DNA of 64,000 nucleotides, from the NCBI RefSeq assembly GCF_008704495.1, contig NZ_CP023699.1, positions 1,488,001 to 1,552,000 of the forward strand, in the 5' to 3' direction. Source of the DNA: Streptomyces kanamyceticus. Lineage in GTDB: Bacteria; Actinomycetota; Actinomycetes; Streptomycetales; Streptomycetaceae. The notes below the pieces were generated by a model, which had not been told where the DNA came from, did not search any database, and worked only from the letters and a program-made list of their open reading frames with translations. Position 1 is the stretch's first letter. Each line of letters starts with the position of its first letter. Below, one piece after another: positions 34,808 through 44,249 of the stretch. The position numbers and the translations under genes are program-made.

Positions 34808-35803
34808 TCATGGGCCCTCTCCGTGGTTGATGCCGCCGGGGATCGCTCCTGCGATGGGGTCCCAGAGGTCGACGAGTTGCTCTTCGGGGTCTGGGATATC
34901 CAGTTGGGCTTCGGGGTCCAGGAGTATCTGCACGTCAGTGACGATGCGGGGCAGCAGTTTGAACAGGCGCAGGCCGTCTCGGAAGGAACGACGTGCTTCG
35001 GCTTCGGGGTTGGTCGAGGCGTGCAGGGAGAAGGCCAGGGGGATGGTCAGGTCTGCCTTGTAGAGGTCGGCGATGTCGTAGACGAAGGCCTGCTGGTTGC
35101 CGTTGTGGACAAAGCCGAGGGCCGGGGAGCAGCCGAGGGCCAGGATGGCGGCGTGGACGATGCCGTAGAGGCAGGTGTTCGCGGAGGACAGGGCAAGGTT
35201 GACCGGGTCCTGGGTGTCCCAGGAGTCGGGGTCGTAGGCGCGGCGGAAGCGGCCGATCTTGTATTGCTGGGCGAGCAGCCGGTAGTGGGCTTTGACGCGT
35301 TGGCCTTCCAGGCCGCGGAGTTGGGCCAGGGTGCTGCCCGCTGGCGCTGTGCCGGTTCCGAAGCGTTTCTCATACATCGCGCCGGCGACGGCAAGGCGTC
35401 TGGTGTCGTCGGCCCAGGCGCGGGTCTGGCGTTCGAGCCAGGTGGTGGTGAGGGAGTCGGGCAGGGTGGCGGCGTAGCAGCGGACGCCGCCGGAGCCGGT
35501 GACCAGGACGGTGGTGCCGTGCCGGGCGAAGGTGGCCAGGGCGCGGGCGGTGATGGATGTGCCGGGGCCGAGGAGGACGCAACTGAGGGCAGCGGTGGGC
35601 AGGTAGACGGTTTCGGTGCCGTGGCGTTCGCTGGTTACTTCCGCGCAGACGCCGGTGTCGTCCTGGTGGATGCGGACGATGTCGAGGTAGAGGAAGGACA
35701 GGGAGTCGGCGATGCGGGGCAGCATGGCGACGGTGGGCGCGGCGAGTTTCCGTCGGGCATTGGCGCGCGGCGGGCCGGTGGGGTGGGTGGTTGGGTCGGT
35801 CAT
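34808..35803 (-). CDS. cas1: CRISPR-associated integrase Cas1, type I-E
   Basis: 331 residues from the ATG that shares a base with the cas6e stop (TGATG). I-E Cas1 features are LPRIADSLSFLYLDIVRIHQDDTGV near the start, LRGLEGQRVKAHYRLLA with the catalytic Glu candidate, and ALSSANTCLYGIVHAAILALGCSPALGFVHNGNQQAFVYDIADLYK with the catalytic His and Asp residues. With Cas2 it integrates new spacers at the leader end. The catalytic residues appear intact. Confidence 0.97.
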   Translation of the reverse strand: MTDPTTHPTGPPRANARRKLAAPTVAMLPRIADSLSFLYLDIVRIHQDDTGVCAEVTSERHGTETVYLPTAALSCVLLGPGTSITARALATFARHGTTVLVTGSGGVRCYAATLPDSLTTTWLERQTRAWADDTRRLAVAGAMYEKRFGTGTAPAGSTLAQLRGLEGQRVKAHYRLLAQQYKIGRFRRAYDPDSWDTQDPVNLALSSANTCLYGIVHAAILALGCSPALGFVHNGNQQAFVYDIADLYKADLTIPLAFSLHASTNPEAEARRSFRDGLRLFKLLPRIVTDVQILLDPEAQLDIPDPEEQLVDLWDPIAGAIPGGINHGEGP

Positions 35804-36474
35804 CACAGGGCCTTGGCGGGGGCGATGCTGAGGAGGCCGCAGCCGTATGCCTTGCCGCGGCCGATGCCTTCGGTGATCTTCTGGCGGAGGAGGTCGGGGT
35901 CGTTGATGATCGCGGAGCCGTCGAAGCGGGTGCGGGCGTGGCGGACGCGTTGTTCCTTGCCCGGGGTGTGCGGGCCGCGTGTCCCTTGGGCTGGGTCCAG
36001 GGGCTGGGCGTGGTGGGTGAGGGATTTGAGTCCGGCGGTGTCGGCCTGGCGCAGCCACCATTCGTCGGCGGCGGCGCCGCTGAGCGGGACGACGGCGGGC
36101 AGGTTGTAGACCTCGCGGGTGGTGGCTCCGGGTTTGCGGACGGGGCTGGCTACGCAGCGGTAGCGCACCGTCAGGCCGGGTTCCAGGGCGTCCAGGAGGG
36201 GGTCCAGGGGTCGGCTGAGGGAGGTGCCGTAGCCGTCGGGCAGGCGGGTGAGGTCGGGTTCGTGGGTGCTCTGCAGGAGGACGTGCGGTCCGGTGGTGGT
36301 GTCCTCGATGCGGAACAGGACGCCGAATTGGGCGCGCGGGTCGGGCCCGGCGTCCTGGGGGAACAGGGCCATCAGGCGGCGGTGCAGGCCGACGGCTGTC
36401 GCGGTGCCGGTGAGGTCGCGGCGGGCGTCGCGTGAGCGCAGGTCGGGGACGATGCGGGTCAGCCAGATGCTCAA
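35803..36474 (-). CDS. cas6e: CRISPR RNA endonuclease Cas6e
   Basis: 223 residues from a TTG at 36474 that overlaps the cas5e stop (TTGA); this start gives the family length and the expected LSIWLTRIVPDL beginning. It carries AVGLHRRLMALFPQD, with the HxxLM segment of Cas6e, and the glycine-rich C-terminal loop ITEGIGRGKAYGCGLLSIAP. Cas6e cuts the repeat RNA at the base of its hairpin and stays bound in Cascade. It has to process repeats from both arrays, which share the stem but not the 3' tail. Confidence 0.94.
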   Translation of the reverse strand: MSIWLTRIVPDLRSRDARRDLTGTATAVGLHRRLMALFPQDAGPDPRAQFGVLFRIEDTTTGPHVLLQSTHEPDLTRLPDGYGTSLSRPLDPLLDALEPGLTVRYRCVASPVRKPGATTREVYNLPAVVPLSGAAADEWWLRQADTAGLKSLTHHAQPLDPAQGTRGPHTPGKEQRVRHARTRFDGSAIINDPDLLRQKITEGIGRGKAYGCGLLSIAPAKAL

Positions 36475-37313
36475 CGGTGGCTCCCTTCCGGCTGGTTCAG
36501 GTGCTGGCGCAGGTAGGCGCCCAGTGCCTGGACGTGCTCGGTGCCCAGTCCGGCGTACTGCTCTGTGGGGAGGCGCAGGCTGCGCCGGTACAGGGGCCGG
36601 GCACGGTAGGAGCGGCGGCGTGGGTCGAAGGAGAGCGGCTGGTCGTTGACCTCGCCGGAAGGGTGTGTGCCGTCCGCGCCGACCGGGGTGGCCGTCCCGT
36701 ACGGAAGACGGTTCAGGGGGCGGTCCGCGAGGAATTCGGTGTCCTGCTGCCCGCGGCCGGGATGGGCGGCGAGCGGCAGGTGCACCAGGTGGTGCAGGGC
36801 GTCTTCGGAGGCGCCCAGCAGGAGGGGGCCTTCGGGCGGGCACGAGCGGCGGCCGAGGAAAAGGGGCCAGCACGGGGTGTTCAGGGCCTGGGCCGCCTGA
36901 TCGAGCAGGGGCCTGTCGTCGGGGGTGCTGGTGAGGGCGATGGTGAAGGCCGCGTCGGCGAGGTAGGTGCGGTGAGTGAGCAGGGTGCCGGTGGTCCCGG
37001 GGCGCTTCTTGCCCTCGGCGGTGGTGACGGTGGCTTTGGCGGGCAGGCCGCCGCCGACGGTGTGCAGGTCACGCAGGAGGATGCCGGGCCGGTCGGTGCG
37101 CACGGTCAGCGAGAGCCGGGCGAGGTCGTCGACCGGTTCACCGCGGCGTCGCCCCAGCGCGGCGGCGAGCATCCCGATGATGCCGGAACGGGTCGGGAAG
37201 CGGGCGGTGTCGCGTTCGTTGAAGTGACTGCGTTCGCCCCAGGACTGCAGAGGCCCGCTCAGTCGCAGCAGCAGTCCGGGCTCGGGGGCAGGCCGGGCAG
37301 GTGTGTGGGTCAC
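36471..37313 (-). CDS. cas5e: Cascade subunit Cas5e
   Basis: 280 residues. LLLRLSGPLQSWGERSHFNERDTARFPTRSGIIGMLAAALGRRR is the hallmark start of Cas5 (RAMP) proteins, with the conserved G-P-x-Q-S-W-G and P-T-x-S-x-x-x-G blocks. DFHTVGGG-like (RDLHTVGGGLP) and LTHRTYLADAAFTIAL follow. Cas5e binds the crRNA 5' handle in Cascade, so the different handles of the two arrays bear directly on it. Its start overlaps the cas7e stop (ATGA), and its stop overlaps the cas6e start. Confidence 0.96.
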   Translation of the reverse strand: MTHTPARPAPEPGLLLRLSGPLQSWGERSHFNERDTARFPTRSGIIGMLAAALGRRRGEPVDDLARLSLTVRTDRPGILLRDLHTVGGGLPAKATVTTAEGKKRPGTTGTLLTHRTYLADAAFTIALTSTPDDRPLLDQAAQALNTPCWPLFLGRRSCPPEGPLLLGASEDALHHLVHLPLAAHPGRGQQDTEFLADRPLNRLPYGTATPVGADGTHPSGEVNDQPLSFDPRRRSYRARPLYRRSLRLPTEQYAGLGTEHVQALGAYLRQHLNQPEGSHR

Positions 37314-38491
37314 GCCGCCGCCCCGTCGTGGGCCGGGTGCAGGGCGGCGTCCAGGGCGGCGGTGATGAGGTCGTCGAAGGACTCATGGCGGGTGCCCAGG
37401 CCGGTCAGGTCCTTGGTCTCCAGGCTGGCCCAGCCGGAGGTCACGATGCGTCCGGTGCCGAGCAGGGTGTTCGCGGCCTGCGCGTACGTGGCGAGTTCGG
37501 CGCGGGACACCTCTCCGAAGCCGCCCGGAGCGCCCGCGCGGACGGGCTTTTCGAACGCGGCCGCATAGGACAGCGGGCGGTCGGAGCGCACCGAGATGTG
37601 GACGAGGTCGGGGATGGTGTGCGGGGCGGTGGAGTTCTTCTTCGCCTGCGGCAGCGACTCGATGTAGGAGGCCAGGAACGCTGCGATTAGTTCGCGTGCG
37701 GCCCGCACCTCGCCGCCGATGTTCGTGGCGAGATCACGCAGGTCGACGGTGGCGTACCGGTAGAAGGTGCCCGCGCTGAACTCGGTGTGCCCCATGTGGC
37801 CGCTGCCGGTGGAGTCCTTCCAGGCGGCGGTGATGTCGTCGACGGCGCTGAAGTAGTCCAGTTCGACGTCCGTCTCGTGGGTGGTCATGGCGTGGGCGAC
37901 CTGGACGGCGCCGTCGACACCCGCGTCGTCGACCTCGGCGAGCATCCGGCCGAAGAGGTTGATGACGCCGTTGCGCGAGCGCAGCACGGCCTCGACCGCG
38001 TCCTTGGGCAGCACGCTCTTGTCGGCGGGCTTCTTGATGTCCTTGGCGCTCTCCAGCTCCTGGCGGTGCTGCTCGGCGAGATCGGCCAGTTCGGCGACCG
38101 CCGCCTCCGGCACGTACACCATCGCGTTGGTCAGCACCGTGTTGGGCAGGAACTGCTTGTTGTCGGCCGGGTCCTTGGCCAGCTCGAACTTGATGCTGCT
38201 GGCGGCCGCCGCGTGGCCCCCGGCGCGCTGCGCGAGCGCCGGGGGCCAGCCGCGCCCTTCCAGTTCCTGGGTGACGCGCTCGCCGATGCGCCGGGTGCGC
38301 AGGGCCGCCTGGCCGATCCGCTCCTGAAAGACCTCGCGGGTGGCGCGCTTCCAGGACTGGCTGCTGACGCGGGTACGCAGGGTGTTGCCGTACTGCACGG
38401 TCTTCACGGAGTTCGTGTCGTCCCTGTTGAGGTTGGCGAACGGGACGGACTGCACGATGTGGACGTCGATGAACCGGGCGGGAGCGGGCAT
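37310..38491 (-). CDS. cas7e: Cascade backbone subunit Cas7e (Cse4/CasC)
   Basis: 393 residues with AGGAG 7-9 nt before the ATG. FIDVHIVQSVPFANLNRDDTNSVKTVQYGNTLRTRVSSQSWKRATR is the strongly conserved start of I-E Cas7. It forms the six-copy backbone that holds the spacer part of the crRNA. AASSIKFELAKDPADNKQFLPNTVLTNAMVYVPE and GEVSRAELATYAQAANTL also fit. A 72-bp gap separates it from cse2, the largest gap in the Cascade part of the operon. Confidence 0.97.
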   Translation of the reverse strand: MPAPARFIDVHIVQSVPFANLNRDDTNSVKTVQYGNTLRTRVSSQSWKRATREVFQERIGQAALRTRRIGERVTQELEGRGWPPALAQRAGGHAAAASSIKFELAKDPADNKQFLPNTVLTNAMVYVPEAAVAELADLAEQHRQELESAKDIKKPADKSVLPKDAVEAVLRSRNGVINLFGRMLAEVDDAGVDGAVQVAHAMTTHETDVELDYFSAVDDITAAWKDSTGSGHMGHTEFSAGTFYRYATVDLRDLATNIGGEVRAARELIAAFLASYIESLPQAKKNSTAPHTIPDLVHISVRSDRPLSYAAAFEKPVRAGAPGGFGEVSRAELATYAQAANTLLGTGRIVTSGWASLETKDLTGLGTRHESFDDLITAALDAALHPAHDGAAA

Positions 38492-38563
38492 GGGCTTCTC
38501 CTGTGAATGCGGGCGGCGAGGATGCGGATATCAGAGGGCGGTGCGAAGTCGCGTGCCCGTCAG

Positions 38564-39310
38564 TTACGCGCCGGGGGCGGCCGCTTCGGCTGCTTCGGCT
38601 TCTTGTCGGTCGGCCAGGTCGGCGTGCTCGCGCAGGGCCCGGCTGCTCAGGCGGTAGTAGTCCTGCAGCCAGCGCCGTGCGATCCGCCCGGAGTACTCGG
38701 GCCAGGCGATCAGGTCGTCCAGCAGCTGTGCCCAGTCGAGCGGAACGCCCAGGGAGCGCAAGTAGCGGACGGAGGCGGGAAGGTGACGGTGCAGGCCGGT
38801 GATGCTCTGCCGTGTCAGCAGGTTGAGGCGGGACTCGGCTGTGGACTCCCGCATCTTCCGGTCCCGGCCGGGGCCTTGGGTGACGGCGAGGGCGAAAGCG
38901 GTGCCCAGACTGGTTCCGTACCGTGCGGAGGCGGTCGTGGCCGTGCCCGGCGCAGCGGAGCGCCCGGGTTCGGGGCCCGCGGCGGGCTCGGTCCCGGTGT
39001 CGGGCTCGGTGTCGGCTCCCGTCTCGGCGGGGTCTTCAGGCCCGGCGGGGCTCTGGCGGGGTTGCGCCGCGATCATCGCGGCCACCGCGTAGTAGGCCCG
39101 CTGTTCGGCCTCGCCGACCCGGTCCCCGGGCAGCCGGGGGGCGATGAAGCGGTGCATGCGCCGTACGTCGTCCATGCCGCGGCCCAGCCCGCTGCGCAGC
39201 GCCGTGCGCGCCCCGGCGTCCTGGCACAGCTTCTCGACGTGCGCTGTGAACCCCTGCCGGTGCCTACGTCGGGCCGCGGCCTTGTCTTCGGTGATGCTCT
39301 GCGCTGTCAT
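38564..39310 (-). CDS. cse2: Cascade small subunit Cse2 (CasB)
   Basis: 248 residues, overlapping the cas8e stop by four bases (ATGA). The helical Cse2 fold is recognisable from DDVRRMHRFIAPRLPGD, AYYAVAAMIAA, ARYGTSLGTAFALAV, TAESRLNLLTRQSITGLHRHLPASVRYLRSLGVPLDWAQLLDDLIAWP and RRWLQDYY. It bridges the belly of Cascade and stabilises the R-loop. An acidic, Thr/Pro/Gly-rich insert (about 85-120) makes it longer than the roughly 160-200 residues of the smallest family members. Confidence 0.93.
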   Translation of the reverse strand: MTAQSITEDKAAARRRHRQGFTAHVEKLCQDAGARTALRSGLGRGMDDVRRMHRFIAPRLPGDRVGEAEQRAYYAVAAMIAAQPRQSPAGPEDPAETGADTEPDTGTEPAAGPEPGRSAAPGTATTASARYGTSLGTAFALAVTQGPGRDRKMRESTAESRLNLLTRQSITGLHRHLPASVRYLRSLGVPLDWAQLLDDLIAWPEYSGRIARRWLQDYYRLSSRALREHADLADRQEAEAAEAAAPGA

Positions 39311-40941
39311 CCGTGATCTGCCTTCGCGTCGTTGCCGTGAGCTGGGACGGGACGCGGCGCGCTCCCTGCGTGCTCTTGCTTCTTCTTGCGGGGGCCGCCG
39401 TACAACTCGATCCGCGCATCGGATGCCGCTCTGGCGCCGCGTTGAGTACGGGTGACGGAGTCGGTCACGCTGTCGTACGCCGCCATGGCCAGGCGCAGGA
39501 ACGCCGTGCGGGCCGCGGCCGCGTCGAAACCGGCGCCGAGGTCTGCGCCGGTGCGATCCAGCTGAGCGAAGCGGTGCCAGAACTCGGCCTCGGCACCCGG
39601 CCAGTAGCGGGCCCCGGCCTGGGCCGCCCAGGTTCCGGCGTCCGCTTTGGCATCGTCGACGTACTGGGCCCAGGCCCGTTTCACCGCCCGGTCCAGGCGA
39701 CGTCCATACGTCTCACCGAGCTGCCGCAGAGTCGCCACCGGCAGTGCCGTCCGTGCCGTCTCCCGCTCGACGAACTCCACTACCGGCGGGGTGCTGGCAT
39801 CGACGAACTGGGTGTCCTTGGCCTGGCCCTCCTGCTCGAATCCGAGCGCGCGGACCCGCAGGTAGTCCGAGACCTCGCAGGCGTACTCGAAGACCCTCGG
39901 CCGCCGGGGCTGCGCGGCCCCTGCGGACTCCTTGAGCAGCAGGGCGTCCAGGTCCCGCCACAGGGCGCGGCCGGAGTCGGCCGGGCGCGGATAGCGGTTG
40001 CCCTGCTGACTGACCTGCCAGATCAGGAAGCTGTCGTCGCGCGGGATGCGGCCGTCGCGATACGCCCAGGTGATGAAGGCATCCCGGACCCACTGCCCGT
40101 CCGGCTCCTGCGGAACGAGCAGCAGCGCGTGCTGCGAACAGGCCGTGAGCCGCGCGCACGGTCCGGCCGGGGCAACAGGGACGGCATCCGGGTCCGGCAG
40201 GTCATGCCACTCCCAAGGACATTGATCCTGCGCGGACTTCACCGTCGACTTGGGCGGAACCAGACCCGCCAGCAGCGTCTCGAAGAGCGTCTCGCCCTCC
40301 GGATGGTAGGAGAGCGCGGTGCGCAGCGGGCCCGCCTTCGCGCTGGCGCTCTTCGCACCGTTCACCTCACGGGACGAACAGCGTCCGGAAGGGCCGTAGT
40401 AGTGCCACACCAGGAGGTTCAGCACGGCCTCCGAGGCGGTCGGCAGACCGGGCGCAGCGTCGCTGGTGTGTTCGAACCAGGAGTGATTGTTACCGGAAGG
40501 GCGCGTGACGATCAGCTTGTTCACCCCGGCCGTGTTGTCCGGGTCGCACTCGTGAGCCAAGCGCGCATCCTGCATCCAGGGGCGGCCGCCATCGGGGTCG
40601 TAGAGGAAGAAGCGGTGGCGGTAGGTGGCAAGGTAGTCGCTGATGCCCTGCGGCGGCAGTTCACCCGCATCCCGCACATCGGCGCGACGCACGCCCCAGT
40701 CACCGGGGCCTGCCTCGTCCAGGCCGGTCACCCGGGCGGTGAGCGCGTACAGGATCCGCAACAGCGCGGAGTGCGCGGGCGGTTCGGCGATGGCGAGCCC
40801 CGCTATCTCCGGGCTGCGGGCCAGCAGCTCGCGGAGTCCGATTCGGTCAGGCCGACCAGCAACCGCGGAGGATAACTCGGTCGGGGTCCATCGGACCGGG
40901 ATCCACGGTTCGTCGAGGAGATTGAACGTACTGGTGGTCAT
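39307..40941 (-). CDS. cas8e: Cascade large subunit Cas8e (Cse1/CasA)
   Basis: 544 residues from the ATG at 40941, which has a perfect AGGAGG site. The start (FNLLDEPWIPVRW) and SPEIAGLAIAEPPAHSALLRILYAL are classic Cse1, as are the zinc-free DPDGGRPWMQDARLAHE and VTRPSGNNHSWFEHTSD blocks. Cas8e recognises the PAM and recruits Cas3. About 145 bp separate this start from the end of cas3, and that gap contains a decayed mini-array. Confidence 0.96.
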   Translation of the reverse strand: MTTSTFNLLDEPWIPVRWTPTELSSAVAGRPDRIGLRELLARSPEIAGLAIAEPPAHSALLRILYALTARVTGLDEAGPGDWGVRRADVRDAGELPPQGISDYLATYRHRFFLYDPDGGRPWMQDARLAHECDPDNTAGVNKLIVTRPSGNNHSWFEHTSDAAPGLPTASEAVLNLLVWHYYGPSGRCSSREVNGAKSASAKAGPLRTALSYHPEGETLFETLLAGLVPPKSTVKSAQDQCPWEWHDLPDPDAVPVAPAGPCARLTACSQHALLLVPQEPDGQWVRDAFITWAYRDGRIPRDDSFLIWQVSQQGNRYPRPADSGRALWRDLDALLLKESAGAAQPRRPRVFEYACEVSDYLRVRALGFEQEGQAKDTQFVDASTPPVVEFVERETARTALPVATLRQLGETYGRRLDRAVKRAWAQYVDDAKADAGTWAAQAGARYWPGAEAEFWHRFAQLDRTGADLGAGFDAAAARTAFLRLAMAAYDSVTDSVTRTQRGARAASDARIELYGGPRKKKQEHAGSAPRPVPAHGNDAKADHG

Positions 40942-40972
40942 GGGCCTCCTATCAGCGGGCCACAATGGGGGC

Positions 40973-41061
40973 GGGCTCTCCGCGCGAGCGGAGGTGAGTC
41001 ACTGGCTGCCAACGGCCGAGTGCGTCCGCCCCCCACTGCCCGCGCAAGCGGGCGGGCACCG
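40973..41061 (+). CRISPR. Decayed two-repeat mini-array between cas8e and cas3
   Basis: A 29-base repeat copy at 40973-41001 has the intact stem CTCCGCGCGAGCGGAG and the tail GTGAGTCA. Sixty bases on, 41033-41061 keeps CCGCGCAAGCGG and ACCG but has lost most flanking bases. The 31 bases between them are spacer-sized. The first 16 of these (CTGGCTGCCAACGGCC, 41002-41017) are identical to 41126-41141 inside the 3' end of cas3. The repeat tail is closest to the old end of array 2. It appears to be an array relic on the plus strand. Confidence 0.6.
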
Positions 41062-41084
41062 CCCCAGCAGCGCCTGCGGAGGAG

Positions 41085-44033
41085 TCAGGGCCACTGCTGG
41101 GGCGGCACATTGAAGCTAGCGGAAGCTGGCTGCCAACGGCCAGGCTCCCGTTGCGGTGAACTGACGTGCGGTACGTCCTCCAAGCCGATGTCCGAGATCC
41201 GGATGGACCGGTTGCCGTGGCGGCCAGTCCACGTCGTGCCCTCGGCGTCGTCGGGACGCACCGTCAGCAAGACGAGATCGCGGAGGGGCACCTGTTCGCT
41301 CCATCCCCGAGGGGCGGGGTGCCCCTCGGCTCCGCGCAGCCAGCTGCCCGGCACCGGGGCAACATGCGCCATGATCTGCACCAGCTCCTGCCGGGAGGGG
41401 CCCCGCTTGCCCCCTTGGGGCAGCGGCAGCGCTCCGGCGTCGTCCAGCGTCAAGGCACCGTCCTGCTGCTCATACAGACACAGGACACGGCCGCTGTCCG
41501 CGCCCAGGCGGGTCGTCAGGAGTTCCTCGGTGACCCCTGCCTCCTGGCGGCTGAGCTTATGGAGATCACCGGCCACATCGGCCGGAGCGCAGATGCCGAC
41601 CATGCCGGCGAGGTGCTCCTCGGCTATCTCTCCGGCGGCGCGCTCGGAGTCCATGCGGCGCAGCTCCAGTCGTGCGGCGGCATCCAGGCCGTCGACGAAG
41701 TCCTCGGCGTACACCGCGTCGACCAAGCTCTGGACACCATCGGGGATGGCGATGCCGGTGCGTGTCTGCTCGGCGAGTAGGAGAGCGGTGCGCCGGAGCA
41801 GACCGGCGTCGTACACCGCCCCCCAGGTTCGGGGCACTGCGGTCTTGCCGTCACCGTCGACCGGCTCCAACACGACCAGGAGCGGCCGGTCCTCGAGGTG
41901 GGCCCACGGTGGGCGCCCCGCCTTCCCGCGTGCATGGCGGCGTCCGCGTCCGGCACGCTGGAGGAGCTGGGCCACGGGTGCGAGATCACTGACGACCACG
42001 TCAAAGTCGAAATCGAGGGACTGCTCAACGACCTGGGTGGCTACCAGGATTGATGCCGGGCGGGGCGGGGCTGCCTCAAGGTCGCCGCGCAGCTTGCCGT
42101 AGGCCTCCTCGCAGTCGGCGGTGATGCGCTGCCGGGCAAAGGCCGGATACCGGGAGTGCAGCAGCCGCAACCCACCCTCTCTCAGGGCCAGTTCCGGGAA
42201 GGCTGTGCACAGATCGCGGAAGGTCTGCTGGGCCTCGGCGACGGTGGTGCAGCACACCAGCGCCGTACCGCCCTCCTCGGCCACCGGGCGGAGCACCTCT
42301 CGCAGGGCTGCGCGGCGACCCTCTGTCCGGGGTGTAGCGGCGGGCCCTTCCATCGCATCCCACGCCACCGGCCGCAGGTCGATGTCGAGGGTGCGGGCAC
42401 GCTGGCTGGTGACGGTGCGGGGCCTGGATATCTTGCCGGTCCTGGAGTCGGTGAAGAGCCAGCCCGGATAGGCGGGTTCGACCGCTGAAGGCTCCAGGAA
42501 CCCGGCGCCCCGCCGGTAGGCGTCGACCAGGGAGGCGGCCGTGCGGCCGGTCAGCGTCGCCGAGAGCAGAACCACGGGCGCGCGAAAGGCGCCGAGCCAC
42601 TCCAGCAGGCGCGAGAGGAGCTGGTGCATCCACGGGCCGTAGGCGTGCGCCTCATCGACGACGAAGACCTTGTCGGACAGGCCGAACAGCCGCAGTGCGT
42701 TGTACCGCAGGGGCAGAACCGCAGCGAGCGTCTGGTCGATCGTGCCCACACCGAGCGGTGCGAGCAGCCCCCTCTTGGAGCCGCGCAGCCATGTCCCCGC
42801 TTCGGTCGCCGTGGCCGGGTCGGCGCTGACGGCTCCGTCCGAGACTTCGGGGGCTTGCTCGTCCTGGGCATAGGCGGGGCTGAGCCAGGCCATGGAGTGC
42901 AACAGCGTCAGAGCACGCTCCCCCTCCAGGGCTTCGGCGGCAAAGTCCCTGACCCGCGGGAACATCGCATCGGCCGTGGCCATCGTGGGCAGGGCGAAGT
43001 ACAGGCCGCGCGCGTTGGCGGCCCGCCCCAGAACCGAGGCCGCGTACAGCGCCGCCTCCGTCTTGCCGTCCCCGGTCGGCGCGGTGACCAGCAACAGTCC
43101 CGGCCCCCTCTCCCCCACGAGCCGCGGAAGGCGTTCAGCAAGGTCACCTTGCAGGGCGTTGGGTGAGAACGGGAACATCTCCTCGAACCGCTCGGCGTCA
43201 AACCGGGCCCGCCCCAGACGCGCCTTCGCCACCAGCCCGACCGCCGCCGCCTGCGTGCGGCTCCAATGCGCATCCAGCTCCTCTGGCCTGCCCTGCCAGC
43301 CCACCGGCGGCATCAGCGGCACGATCGCGCCCCGTTGGCTGGCCAGCCAGTCCGCGACGACTACCAACCCGGTGACGCTCACGGCCAGTTCGGCAGGCAG
43401 CCCCTGCGTCGGCACCGCGTCGGCTCCAGTAACGCGCCGCAACTCCGCGAAGTGCGCCCGCCGCTGTGCGGCCCAGCCCTCCTCCCCAAGGCCGGGCCGA
43501 TACTCACTCGCCCGAGACAGCTCCTTGGACAGGAGGACCGCGCCGAAACTCCCGTGGTGCCCGCCGAGCAGCTGAGCGACCTGATGACTCACCGCCCGCC
43601 GCATCAACCGGCCGTCCGCCGGATACCCGGCCTCGCCCAGCAGTTGGGTCAGGGACCAGTGCGTCGCCATCTCATGACGGAACGCCCGCTCCTTCTCCGC
43701 CCCCGGAGCGAACCGGTACGCGGCATCCGCCCGCAGCCCGGCGAAACTCTCTGGCACCTGCGCCTGGAACGGCGGAGTGATCTTCCCCAAGTCGTGCAGT
43801 CCCGCCCAAAACGACAGCACGGACCGTGCCTGCTCCACCCGCAGTCCGAGAGCCTCGGACACACGCTCGTGCACCTCGGCACCGAGCAGGACATCCCACA
43901 GGACCCCGAAAACAGCGGCAGTGTCCAGCAGATGACACACGACCGGATAGGGATGCGGGAGCTCCCGCTCCTTGCCCCAGAACCGGGCATCGAGCGGAAC
44001 GCATCCGGGCGTTGCCTCTCCGTGATTCGTCAT
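41085..44033 (-). CDS. cas3: CRISPR-associated helicase-nuclease Cas3
   Basis: 982 residues from the ATG at 44033. The frame stays open upstream through array 2, so the start is set by family length; a GTG near 44238 with GGGGAGGAG upstream would add about 68 residues. An N-terminal HD nuclease is shown by KERELPHPYPVVCHLLDTAA, FWAGLHDLGKITPPF and LLGGHHGSFG. The helicase has Walker A APTGDGKTEAAL, DEAH box VFVVDEAHAYGPW, LLSATLTGRT and the C-terminal QVVEQSLDFDFDVVVSDLAP ... QRAGRGRRH. It degrades DNA marked by Cascade. No Shine-Dalgarno sequence precedes 44033, so the transcript may be leaderless. Confidence 0.96.
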   Translation of the reverse strand: MTNHGEATPGCVPLDARFWGKERELPHPYPVVCHLLDTAAVFGVLWDVLLGAEVHERVSEALGLRVEQARSVLSFWAGLHDLGKITPPFQAQVPESFAGLRADAAYRFAPGAEKERAFRHEMATHWSLTQLLGEAGYPADGRLMRRAVSHQVAQLLGGHHGSFGAVLLSKELSRASEYRPGLGEEGWAAQRRAHFAELRRVTGADAVPTQGLPAELAVSVTGLVVVADWLASQRGAIVPLMPPVGWQGRPEELDAHWSRTQAAAVGLVAKARLGRARFDAERFEEMFPFSPNALQGDLAERLPRLVGERGPGLLLVTAPTGDGKTEAALYAASVLGRAANARGLYFALPTMATADAMFPRVRDFAAEALEGERALTLLHSMAWLSPAYAQDEQAPEVSDGAVSADPATATEAGTWLRGSKRGLLAPLGVGTIDQTLAAVLPLRYNALRLFGLSDKVFVVDEAHAYGPWMHQLLSRLLEWLGAFRAPVVLLSATLTGRTAASLVDAYRRGAGFLEPSAVEPAYPGWLFTDSRTGKISRPRTVTSQRARTLDIDLRPVAWDAMEGPAATPRTEGRRAALREVLRPVAEEGGTALVCCTTVAEAQQTFRDLCTAFPELALREGGLRLLHSRYPAFARQRITADCEEAYGKLRGDLEAAPPRPASILVATQVVEQSLDFDFDVVVSDLAPVAQLLQRAGRGRRHARGKAGRPPWAHLEDRPLLVVLEPVDGDGKTAVPRTWGAVYDAGLLRRTALLLAEQTRTGIAIPDGVQSLVDAVYAEDFVDGLDAAARLELRRMDSERAAGEIAEEHLAGMVGICAPADVAGDLHKLSRQEAGVTEELLTTRLGADSGRVLCLYEQQDGALTLDDAGALPLPQGGKRGPSRQELVQIMAHVAPVPGSWLRGAEGHPAPRGWSEQVPLRDLVLLTVRPDDAEGTTWTGRHGNRSIRISDIGLEDVPHVSSPQREPGRWQPASASFNVPPQQWP

Positions 44034-44249
44034 GAGGCAAGGAATAGCAGTCGCCACTGACAATGCGCTCCACTTACCGAAACATGCCAACACGGCGGTG
44101 AGGTAGTCGAGTTGGGATAGGACACGGGCCAGCGAATCACCTGTGAGGCGGCTCGACGGACAGCCGGAGTCTGCGGCGAAGCACAGCAGCACGAGATCCA
44201 GCGAACTGGCGCCGGACGCGTAGAGTCTCTCCACGTGACCCAGATACTC

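Noticed and set aside
34616..36109. Plus-strand 497-codon frame over cas1 and cas2
   Set aside because: Shadow of the cas genes on the other strand; no protein-like motifs.
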